From Robertmurraya korlensis NBRC 107688 (lineage in GTDB: Bacteria; Bacillota; Bacilli; Bacillales; Cytobacillaceae), in the NCBI RefSeq assembly GCF_001591645.1, contig NZ_BCVH01000003.1:62001-126000 (forward strand): 64,000 nt of DNA, given 5' to 3'. The notes beneath the pieces were generated by a model. The model had not been told where the DNA came from and did not search any database. It was given only the letters and a program-made list of their open reading frames with translations. A program made the translations under genes and the position numbers. The number at the start of each line of letters is the position of its first letter. Position 1 is the first letter of the stretch. Positions 36,441-44,325 of the stretch are shown here, one piece after another.

Positions 36441-36986
36441 ATGGAGGTGAAGGCCAATTTGTCGGAAAACAATAACCATCCGTCAAAAGAAGAAACGTTT
36501 CAGGACTTATTTACCCAATATTATCCTCATGTTGTTCGAAAAGTAATGATCGTAGTGAAAGAACAATCCATTGCAGAAGATATTGCCCAAGAAGTATTCG
36601 TGAAACTATATCATACGGATCGGACAACGATTGATAACATACTCGGTTGGCTAACAAAGGTTGCGATTAACACAGCCTATAATCATATTCGAACGGAAAA
36701 GCGCCATCAAGCCCGAATAGATAAACAACAAATCTATGAAAATGATTCCGTTGGGTCAGTAGAAGAAAGCTATTTGACGCTTGAAAAGATTAAGGAAGTT
36801 CAGAACACATTGATGAAATTACCTGAACGGGATCGGGATCTGTTGATCATGCAATTTTCTGGATACAGCTACGAGGAAATTGCGAAAAGCAAAGGGGTCG
36901 AAAAGGTATCCATCGGAACTCTATTAGCTCGAGCGAAGAAACGCTTTAAGAATTTTTATATGCAGGAAAGGAGAGAGGAGACATGA
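36441..36986 (+). CDS. ECF RNA polymerase sigma factor
   Basis: A 181-aa sigma-70 region 2 plus region 4 protein. Region 2 reads AEDIAQEVFVKLYHTD and region 4 YSYEEIAKSKGVEKVSIGTLLARAKKRF. It should direct RNA polymerase to its own operon under envelope stress. Three consecutive in-frame ATGs follow AAAGGAGG; ATG 36441 has the best spacing (8 nt). Its stop overlaps the anti-sigma start (ATGA), which is typical of sigma/anti-sigma pairs. Confidence 0.92.
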   Translation: MEVKANLSENNNHPSKEETFQDLFTQYYPHVVRKVMIVVKEQSIAEDIAQEVFVKLYHTDRTTIDNILGWLTKVAINTAYNHIRTEKRHQARIDKQQIYENDSVGSVEESYLTLEKIKEVQNTLMKLPERDRDLLIMQFSGYSYEEIAKSKGVEKVSIGTLLARAKKRFKNFYMQERREET

Positions 36987-38116
36987 CTTGTCATGATATG
37001 GGTGTCCTGCAGGCTTATTTAGATGGAGAAGTAAGCCGTGAGGAGAAAAAACAAATCATGAAGCACTTAGAGAATTGTCAAACCTGTCGGGAAAACATGG
37101 ATGAACTGCAAAGTCTTCACTCCTTTTGTGAGAAAACTCTAGCGGTGAAGGATGTAACAATAGACATCGATCAGGCATGGGCCAGGTTTGAAAAACAGAT
37201 TCAACAGACAGGACATCAGAAAAAGGAAGAAAACAAACATGTTTCGATAAAAAGGAGATGGAGCAAGATGCAATCCAAAACAAAACGTTTATTGATTTCA
37301 GGAGCTGCGGCAGTTGCTATTTTTGGCTCATTGACGATCCCACAGGTTCAAGCGGGAGCGAGTCAATTTTTATCCTTATTCCGTGTGGATCAATTTGAAA
37401 TGGTGAAGCTCACCCAAAATGATATTAGTGAAATTGAGAATTGGGTGAATGAAAATAAAACAGGAACGCTAGACCTAAAGGGAATTGGAAAGCTCGAAGT
37501 GTCAGAGAATGCAGGGGAAGTGAAGCAATTTGACACATATGAATTGGCTAAAGAAGCTGGATATGCAGTTCCTTCATTAGATGAGTTTGTGGTTGAGGAT
37601 GTAAGAGTGACTCCTGCAACAACGATCACCTTTACCCTGAATGTAGAAAAAGCGAATCAATTATTATCTCAATTAGGATCGGATCAGCAGTTTGATACGT
37701 TACTCGATGATAAGCCGTTTTCGGTATCCACATCGGATGCTGTTCATACAAGCTATAAACGAAATGAGCAATACATCTCTTATATGCATACAAAATCACC
37801 AGAAATTAAGGTTCCGGAAGGTGTGTCTGTTGGGGAGTTACGAGCGACCTTACTGTCACTGCCATTCATCCCTGAAAATGTGAAGACACAGCTAGCAGGA
37901 ATTGAGAATTTTGAAACGACCTTGCCAATTCCGCTTGTCGAAACAGAAGGAGCAAAGGTGAGAGAAATTCGAGTAGGCAATGCTCAAGGCTTTGCGGTAG
38001 AGGGTGACCATGAATCCTCGATTGTTTGGGAGAAAAATGGAGACATTCATGTCATCATCGCACAAGGAAACATGAGTGCTGACGAATTGATTCAAGTAAG
38101 TACACAAATGAAGTAA
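36983..38116 (+). CDS. Anti-sigma factor with zinc-finger N-terminus
   Basis: A 377-aa membrane protein. The N-terminus has the ZAS zinc motif (HLENCQTC, with a preceding CHDMG), then one transmembrane helix near residues 105-125. A large extracellular region of about 250 residues follows. It should hold the ECF sigma factor at the membrane until a signal triggers release. The extracellular part is larger than in simple RsiX/RsiW proteins and is the likely sensor. Confidence 0.85.
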   Translation: MTCHDMGVLQAYLDGEVSREEKKQIMKHLENCQTCRENMDELQSLHSFCEKTLAVKDVTIDIDQAWARFEKQIQQTGHQKKEENKHVSIKRRWSKMQSKTKRLLISGAAAVAIFGSLTIPQVQAGASQFLSLFRVDQFEMVKLTQNDISEIENWVNENKTGTLDLKGIGKLEVSENAGEVKQFDTYELAKEAGYAVPSLDEFVVEDVRVTPATTITFTLNVEKANQLLSQLGSDQQFDTLLDDKPFSVSTSDAVHTSYKRNEQYISYMHTKSPEIKVPEGVSVGELRATLLSLPFIPENVKTQLAGIENFETTLPIPLVETEGAKVREIRVGNAQGFAVEGDHESSIVWEKNGDIHVIIAQGNMSADELIQVSTQMK

Positions 38117-38182
38117 AAGGAGAGAGTCAGAGGGCCATCGATTGGCACTCTGACTCTTCATTACATAGGGGGAGGGAACAGG
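38117..38182 (+). other. Hairpin between anti-sigma and ABC genes
   Basis: AGAGTCAGAG and CTCTGACTCT form a stem without a T-run. It may be an attenuator or RNA processing site that lowers ABC expression relative to the sigma factor. Confidence 0.5.
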
Positions 38183-39115
38183 ATGAGCGTAATCGAGACG
38201 AACGCTTTAACCAAAACGTACAATGGAAAGGGTGGCATTTCCGATGTGACCTTATCTGTCGGCGAGGGAATCATCTATGGCTTTTTAGGTCCGAATGGCT
38301 CTGGAAAAAGTACATTCGTTCGTACTCTGCTGGGGTTATTACAACCAACAAGTGGGGAAGGATATATTCTCGGTGAACCGATAGGAACAACGAAGTCAAG
38401 GGAACAGGTAGGCTATTTACCAGAGTTGTTTCGTTACCCCGATTGGTTGACGGGCAGACAATTGTTAGAAAGTCATGCAGAATTATGTAAAATACCTGTT
38501 CGCCAACGGAAAAAACGAATCGAAGAAGTCGTAGAGCTCGTAGGAATGACGGGTAGAGAAAACGGACGAATTAGTGGGTTTTCAAAAGGAATGTCGCAAC
38601 GAATTGGATTAGCATGCGCCATTTTAAATGACCCGAAGGTCGTGTTTCTCGATGAGCCTACTTCGGCCCTTGACCCGATAGGACGGAAGGACGTCCGAGA
38701 TCTCATGGTCTATCTACGAGATCAAGGGAAAACTGTTTTTTTAAACAGTCATTTGCTATATGAAGTAGAGTCTGTCTGTGATCATGTGTCGATTGTTCAC
38801 CAAGGCGATATGGTCGCACAAGGACCATGGCGAGAATTAATGGTCACAGAAGCCAAAGTAGAAGTGGTAACCGATCAGCCGATAACCGTACCAATGCCAG
38901 CCTTTGTAACAGAATATCAACACAAAAATGAGAGAGACCGAACGAGAATGATCTTTCAGCTAGAAAACGAAAGTGATATTCCTAACATCATTCATTACTT
39001 GTCCTCCCATCAGACACCGATCTATGAAGTAAAACCAATCACCCCTCATTTAGAGGATGTGTTTCTGTATTGGGTGAATCAGAAAAAGGAGAACATGTAT
39101 GTGGACAATCAGTAA
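38183..39115 (+). CDS. ABC transporter ATP-binding protein (sigma operon)
   Basis: A 310-aa ATPase. Walker A is GPNGSGKS, the signature FSKGMSQRIG, and Walker B KVVFLDEPTSALDP. It has the long C-terminal extension of CcmA/NatA-like export ATPases. Its gene follows the anti-sigma factor, and the permease gene starts inside its end. The layout recalls the B. subtilis sigY-yxlFG operon. Export of a cell-wall-active compound is a guess. Confidence 0.9.
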   Translation: MSVIETNALTKTYNGKGGISDVTLSVGEGIIYGFLGPNGSGKSTFVRTLLGLLQPTSGEGYILGEPIGTTKSREQVGYLPELFRYPDWLTGRQLLESHAELCKIPVRQRKKRIEEVVELVGMTGRENGRISGFSKGMSQRIGLACAILNDPKVVFLDEPTSALDPIGRKDVRDLMVYLRDQGKTVFLNSHLLYEVESVCDHVSIVHQGDMVAQGPWRELMVTEAKVEVVTDQPITVPMPAFVTEYQHKNERDRTRMIFQLENESDIPNIIHYLSSHQTPIYEVKPITPHLEDVFLYWVNQKKENMYVDNQ

Positions 39116-39968
39116 ATTAACCTTTAAAGAGATGATTTCAAAAAAGATTTTTCTGATTACGATTATTATGACGTTCGTGTTTCTGGCCCTTTATGGGACA
39201 GCGATTTATTTTGCTGCCAAGGAATCCGCCAATGCAGCAGGAGCGATTCAAGGGACCGAAGCCATTTTAATGCAGAAGTTTTTTGCTTCACAGCTTTTAG
39301 GAGTGGGCCTTTATTTTTCTTCCTTTATCACCGCATTGCTAGCAATCTTGTCGAGTGTCAGTGCCATTTCAGGAGAAGTGGCAAGTCATCAAATCGATAC
39401 ATGGCTGATGCGTCCGATTTCTAGAGCTCAGTTTGTGTTGGGGAAGTTTATAGGGTTAGTCATTCTCATGATGGTCTATGCCGGTAGCCTCTTCTTTGGC
39501 ATCGTTCTTCTTCATCAAGGGATTGGTGGAGAATGGATGGCGTTGGACTTCCAACCCATGCAGCTGATCAAAGCCGTTAGTGTCTTTGTGATTCAGCCAT
39601 TTGTATTAATCGCATTCGGAATCTTATTAAGTACACGGATGACCACGTTAAATGCCGGAATTGTTTGCATTATCTTGTACGGTGCATCCTTTATAGGAGG
39701 CTTTATCGAACAACTGGGAGCAGTCATCGACAAAGCCAATCTAGTCAATATCGGAATTGTTACAAGTCTAATTTTCCCCGTAGATTCTATGTACCGGAAA
39801 ATGACCGTATTCTTATTTGAAACGTCAGATAATCCTCTGTCCATTGCGCAAGGTGGGATGTTTACTAGTATTTCCAGTCCTAGTAATGTGATGGTTTGGT
39901 ATGCGGTGCTGTATGGGGTTATTGGCGTGGTTGTTTCTATATATATTTTTAAGAAACGTGATGTGTAA
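39099..39968 (+). CDS. ABC-2-type transporter permease (sigma operon)
   Basis: A 289-aa protein with six hydrophobic segments and an ABC-2 permease layout (NosY type). The start at 39099 overlaps the ATPase gene by 17 nt and follows AAAGGAG at about 9 nt. With the ATPase it forms an exporter under control of the ECF sigma factor. Confidence 0.88.
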   Translation: MWTISKLTFKEMISKKIFLITIIMTFVFLALYGTAIYFAAKESANAAGAIQGTEAILMQKFFASQLLGVGLYFSSFITALLAILSSVSAISGEVASHQIDTWLMRPISRAQFVLGKFIGLVILMMVYAGSLFFGIVLLHQGIGGEWMALDFQPMQLIKAVSVFVIQPFVLIAFGILLSTRMTTLNAGIVCIILYGASFIGGFIEQLGAVIDKANLVNIGIVTSLIFPVDSMYRKMTVFLFETSDNPLSIAQGGMFTSISSPSNVMVWYAVLYGVIGVVVSIYIFKKRDV

Positions 39969-39987
39969 AAAAAACAAATATTATGGG

Positions 39988-40024
39988 GAAGAGGAGCAAA
40001 GGTAAGAAAATGCTTCTCTTTTTT
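39988..40024 (+). terminator. Rho-independent terminator
   Basis: AAGAGGAGC and GCTTCTCTT pair, followed by a T-run. It ends the sigma/ABC operon. Confidence 0.7.
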
Positions 40025-40311
40025 GTATTATTTCGTCTTAGTAATTGAGGGTCGTGAAGGATTTTCTACTTTTGTTCCAGAAAAATCTCGGTGTATCGGG
40101 GGGGAGACTCCTTTGCTTGAGTGTAGACAGGGTAGTCTACTATAGAAATTGTTTAGGAAAAATGAAATCAAGATTAATAAAGTAACCACTGACAGTTTGA
40201 TTTAGAGTGGCCTTACTTGACAAGCGTAATGTACTTGTCGATTTTTTTCTAGTTCTATAGATTTTAACAAGTCATCCAAACCTATCTTTCAAAATATTGA
40301 ATTCCTATAGG
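40025..40311. other. Intergenic region at the edge of the accessory island
   Basis: No gene was found. A terminator-like hairpin (GACAAG / CTTGTC then T-run) lies at 40220-40248. This stretch may be the scar of a lost gene, as a truncated gene begins right after it. Confidence 0.3.
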
Positions 40312-40796
40312 GTTTTCCGGAGTACAAAGTAGATCTACCTGGTGGGAACAAAGCGTCTCAAAATGACATTTTTGTTATCGGAAAAGGGGGAGGAGAACTC
40401 ATCTCCATTATGGTTGAAGGCAAAGTCTCGGAATCATTTGGTAAAACCGTAGAAAAATGGCTAGGGAATGAACCTAGTAATGGGAAACGAGAAAGATTTG
40501 AATTCTTAATTAGTGAACTCCAACTCAATCAAGACGAGGGTTTGAACATTAGGTATCAATTATTACATAGAAGGGTATCAGCGATGTTGGAGGCAAAAAA
40601 GATAAATGCTCCTAATGCACTAATGCTAGTACATTCTTTTAGTGAGAGCTATGTAGGGTTTGAGGATTATCTTGAGTTTGCAAGGCTATTAGGGCTACAA
40701 GTTGAAAAAGAAGAAATTGTAGGGCCAGTATTATTAAATGGGATTAACGTTTACTTTGGATGGGTTACTGGAGAACTTGAATTTCTTAAAAAGTAA
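40312..40796 (+). pseudogene. Truncated protein with nuclease-like motif
   Basis: A TAG at 40312 opens the frame, which reads GFPEYKVDLPGGNKASQNDI at the start, then ISIMVEGKVSESFG, through to 40796. An ATG at 40410 would give 128 aa but would cut the conserved region in half. The Asp in ASQNDIFV and the E-x-K in VEGKV resemble a PD-(D/E)xK nuclease core. The 5' end is lost, so the product is probably not functional. No family was assigned with confidence. Confidence 0.55.
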
Positions 40797-40807
40797 ATCA
40801 ATAAATC

Positions 40808-40848
40808 AAAAGCGTTTATCCTACAACTTAGGGTAAACGCTTTTTCAC
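40808..40848. terminator. Terminator between convergent genes
   Basis: AAAGCGTTTA and TAAACGCTTT form a stem with T- and A-rich flanks. Confidence 0.8.
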
Positions 40849-40852
40849 ATTA

Positions 40853-41224
40853 TTAATAAGGATACCGATTAAATACATATAGATTACTAGACTGCGAGCC
40901 ATTCTTCCGGACAGTTTCATATACAGTAATAATGCCAAACTTAATCGCCTTTTGAATCATCCGTTTAAAAGTTGCCCTCGAAATCATTCCAAGTTCTCCC
41001 CGGTCCTCATAGATGGACTTAAGCATCGTTCTTATCTTTGCATAACCAACACCTGGCAACTTCTCAGAGAAAAGAACCAGGCGCTGTAATGCAATTTGCT
41101 CACTTTTTGTAAATTCACTTTTCAGCAATGTCATCCATAAATCTACATGCTCACGAAACTCCTTCACATGATCAAACTGCGAATAACCCACATAAGACTC
41201 GATCGTAGTAGCTTTGATTGACAC
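40853..41224 (-). CDS. Hypothetical protein, possible winged helix
   Basis: A 123-aa soluble protein. The second half (ISRATFKRMIQKAIKFGIIT) looks like a winged helix of the kind found in replication or phage-like regulatory proteins of bacilli. The N-terminal half is helical. AGGAGG precedes the start by about 9 nt. It runs opposite to the defence genes and may regulate them, but this rests on position only. Confidence 0.6.
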   Translation of the reverse strand: MSIKATTIESYVGYSQFDHVKEFREHVDLWMTLLKSEFTKSEQIALQRLVLFSEKLPGVGYAKIRTMLKSIYEDRGELGMISRATFKRMIQKAIKFGIITVYETVRKNGSQSSNLYVFNRYPY

Positions 41225-41400
41225 ATGTATTCACCTCCTATTAATTTCTATATATGAGGAAGTAGCTCAAAAGGACAGGCACATGACAATAAAATGACAT
41301 TCCTAAAATCTGTAAAGAGATGCAAGTTTTGCTGTATAATGGGGAAAAAGTAAGAAATTTGTATGGTTAAATTTTCATGTGGTTGAAAGAGGAGAATTCA

Positions 41401-41724
41401 ATGCCTGTTTACAATAAATTAGTTCGAGATATCATACCTGAGATCATTGCTTCTACTGGAAAGCAGTATTCTACAAGGATTTTAGAAAATAATGAATACA
41501 TAAGTGAGCTGAAAAAGAAGATTAGAGAAGAACTAGATGAATACATAAATACTGACGGTAATGAGGGAGCTATTGAGGAATTAGCAGATTTGTTAGAGGT
41601 CATTCACTCCTTAGCAAAGGTTCATGGTTCTTCCATTGAGGAAGTGGAACAAGTTAGAAAAGAAAAGTTCAAGGAACGCGGTGGATTTGATAAAAGAATT
41701 CTTCTTGTAAAAGTGGAAGATTAA
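41401..41724 (+). CDS. MazG-like nucleotide pyrophosphohydrolase
   Basis: A 107-aa all-alpha NTP pyrophosphatase. PVYNKLVRDIIPE is a common N-terminal signature, and E-E-x-x-E (REELDEYI) with EELADLLEV supplies metal ligands. It hydrolyses a nucleoside triphosphate to the monophosphate and pyrophosphate. It lies 21 nt before the McrB-like gene and may be co-transcribed with it. The ATG 41401 follows AGAGGAGAA; an upstream TTG at 41377 lacks a site. Confidence 0.82.
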   Translation: MPVYNKLVRDIIPEIIASTGKQYSTRILENNEYISELKKKIREELDEYINTDGNEGAIEELADLLEVIHSLAKVHGSSIEEVEQVRKEKFKERGGFDKRILLVKVED

Positions 41725-41745
41725 TGACGTACGGAGTGATTACAT

Positions 41746-44325
41746 TTGTTAGATAACATCATCATTGAGTTAGTAAAAAGGATAAAAAGTGTACAAACAT
41801 TAAGTTCAAAGAAAGAAAATGTAATTTCAAAGGTCGATGATAAAGGGGTTTACGTTGAAACTGAATCCTCTAGAACAAAGTATCAAAGCGGTAACAAAAC
41901 AGAACCGTATGAATTCATTCCATTCCGTTTCCTACTTGATGGTTGGTACGAATTTATTGATATTCGCCAGGCAGAGGCAAATGATTTTAAAAAGGTAAGA
42001 GGGCGAACTTCTTTCCTTATGGCTTTATTTTCACAGCTTCCGTTTGTGGAAGCGACAAAAGGAAAAAGTACATCTATTCGACTAAGAGAATTCCAGACAG
42101 ACGAGCTACCGAATGTCTCTTACAAAAGCATAAAAGAGTTTTTGGATGAAATTATCTCAGGTACATACGATCCGACACAATTAAATGAGCAGTTCGACGG
42201 GAATCTATACAGAATCAAATCAAGAAGCAGGCAAGATGGCCGGCTGCTTGGTTTTATCAATGAGTTTAACGAGTCAAATCACTTTCAGCTGAAAGAGTAT
42301 GTGGAGTCGGAACACGAGGACCAATACATAAAACGAATTCTATTAAATCTGGGATATTTCCGTGTGGTCCTCGTTTGCTTGGACCTCCTTCGTCATTACA
42401 GTAAGTCAGACAAGAAGGCTGCTATCGAGGAACTAGGTATGTTAGTCGTCCGAAACTCACGTGGGGATAACCTGATGGTAGAGTCTGTGGCAAAGGAAAG
42501 AACGAACTTCCTTCTTCAATGGTTAGAGCATACAAGACTCATTGATAACGAATGGACTCCAACAGTACCCTTCTTTGATACTTTAAGCATAAAGGAGCAG
42601 AAAATGGCTAGTGATATAAGAAGCAATCTAATAAGAGTAATGAACACCTACTTGGATGCAAAAAGAGAATCCTTTGGAGGGAACCAACTAGGGGCTATTG
42701 TTCGTAATGATATCCCATTAGGTTTTTATCAACTGGATTTTATTGATTCCTCAGAGTACGTCGTGACGGGATCCGTCGGTCAAGGGAACTGGGCGTCTGT
42801 TCCATGGATAGCAATCATGAATCGAAAGATAACTGTTTCCACCCAACGAGGGTACTACATCGTATATTTGTTTAGCGAGGATATGCAGACTGTTTATTTA
42901 ACACTCGCACAGGGAGTAACAGAAACCTCAAAGGATGAAATGCTGAGAATTAAAGAGGACATTCGTCAATCCATATCTAGCTCAAGTAAGGTGAGAAGAG
43001 ATGACTTAATCAATCTTGGGACAAGTCAGAAAGCAAAGCAATATGCTCTTTCTACTGCAGCTTATATCAGGTATAACTCTGACGAGATGCCAAGTGAAAG
43101 TGTTCATGTAGCTGACCTACATGAAATGGTGAACATTTACGAGAATTATATCGCTAGTAAAAATGGACTTACATACGATACTCCTTCGGAAACACATAAC
43201 GAGGTACACGAGGATAAAACAGTTACACTAAATGATAAAGATTTAATTGAGCATATCTACTCTTATATTCGAAGCAAAGGCTTCTATTATAAAAAAGAAG
43301 AAGTAATCAATCTATTCTTATCTTTAAAAACAAAACCATTTGTCATTCTCTCCGGAATTTCTGGAACAGGAAAAACCAAAATGGTTCAATGGTTTGCTGA
43401 AAGTGTAGGAGCGACAGAAGAAAATGGACAATTTGCTCTGATACCGATTCGTCCGGATTGGAATGATGGTTCGGACCTACTAGGTTATGTAGACATCAAA
43501 GGAGAGTTTAAAGAAGGTCCACTAACGAAAGTAATTAAAAGAGCTGAGAATCATCCAGATCTACCATACTTTGTTCTATTAGATGAAATGAACCTAGCAC
43601 GTGTAGAGTACTATTTCAGTGATATCCTCAGTGTCATGGAAAGTCGTAAATGGAAGGACGAAGAAATAGTTTCCTCAAATTTGCTTTCCGAGGAAATAGC
43701 AGGATTCGACTTAAAACTACCGAATAATCTATATATCATTGGTACAGTCAACATGGACGAAACGACCCATCCATTCAGTAAGAAGGTTTTAGATAGAGCC
43801 AATACCATTGAGTTTAATCGTATTGAGCTAGGAAACCTGACATATTTATACGAGCAAGAGCAAGTAAATTCAATAGTAAGTGATCAAGGATCTTTTGCTT
43901 CGACTTACCTGCATCTAAAAGATGTATATGTAAAGAATAATAGCATCGTAGAGCAGGTAACAGCAGAGTTAGAAAGCATGAATGCCGCTCTTCAGCTAAC
44001 GAATGCACATGTTGGGTATCGTGTACGTGATGAAATTTGCTTCTACATTGCATATAACCAAGAAGCAAGGCTAATGGAGTTCTCCGAGGCACTCGACCAT
44101 TGTATCTTACAAAAGATATTACCTCGAATTGCTGGAAGTGACGCGAGGGTAGATCAACTTCTCAAAAAGCTTTATATCCAATTTACAAACAAGCAGTATG
44201 AGGAAGATGTAGAATTGACTGAACAGGAATTACAAAGTGCGAAATACCCGAAAAGTGCTGCAAAGGTTGTGGAAATGGTAGGGAGGTTAAGAGACGATGG
44301 TTTCACTTCCTTCTGGATCTCGTGA
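41746..44325 (+). CDS. McrB-like AAA+ GTPase with extra N-terminal domain
   Basis: An 859-aa protein. Residues 1-280 form an unusual charged helical region. Residues 310-430 match an MrcB/DUF3578 domain (GQGNWASVPWIAIMNRK). The AAA+ motor follows: Walker A GISGTGKT (about 537), Walker B FVLLDEMNLARVE (about 610) and the NMDETTHPF motif (about 668) of the McrB family. In type IV restriction it moves along DNA and drives the McrC nuclease. The next gene overlaps by 29 nt. GTP use is inferred from the family. Confidence 0.88.
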   Translation: MLDNIIIELVKRIKSVQTLSSKKENVISKVDDKGVYVETESSRTKYQSGNKTEPYEFIPFRFLLDGWYEFIDIRQAEANDFKKVRGRTSFLMALFSQLPFVEATKGKSTSIRLREFQTDELPNVSYKSIKEFLDEIISGTYDPTQLNEQFDGNLYRIKSRSRQDGRLLGFINEFNESNHFQLKEYVESEHEDQYIKRILLNLGYFRVVLVCLDLLRHYSKSDKKAAIEELGMLVVRNSRGDNLMVESVAKERTNFLLQWLEHTRLIDNEWTPTVPFFDTLSIKEQKMASDIRSNLIRVMNTYLDAKRESFGGNQLGAIVRNDIPLGFYQLDFIDSSEYVVTGSVGQGNWASVPWIAIMNRKITVSTQRGYYIVYLFSEDMQTVYLTLAQGVTETSKDEMLRIKEDIRQSISSSSKVRRDDLINLGTSQKAKQYALSTAAYIRYNSDEMPSESVHVADLHEMVNIYENYIASKNGLTYDTPSETHNEVHEDKTVTLNDKDLIEHIYSYIRSKGFYYKKEEVINLFLSLKTKPFVILSGISGTGKTKMVQWFAESVGATEENGQFALIPIRPDWNDGSDLLGYVDIKGEFKEGPLTKVIKRAENHPDLPYFVLLDEMNLARVEYYFSDILSVMESRKWKDEEIVSSNLLSEEIAGFDLKLPNNLYIIGTVNMDETTHPFSKKVLDRANTIEFNRIELGNLTYLYEQEQVNSIVSDQGSFASTYLHLKDVYVKNNSIVEQVTAELESMNAALQLTNAHVGYRVRDEICFYIAYNQEARLMEFSEALDHCILQKILPRIAGSDARVDQLLKKLYIQFTNKQYEEDVELTEQELQSAKYPKSAAKVVEMVGRLRDDGFTSFWIS

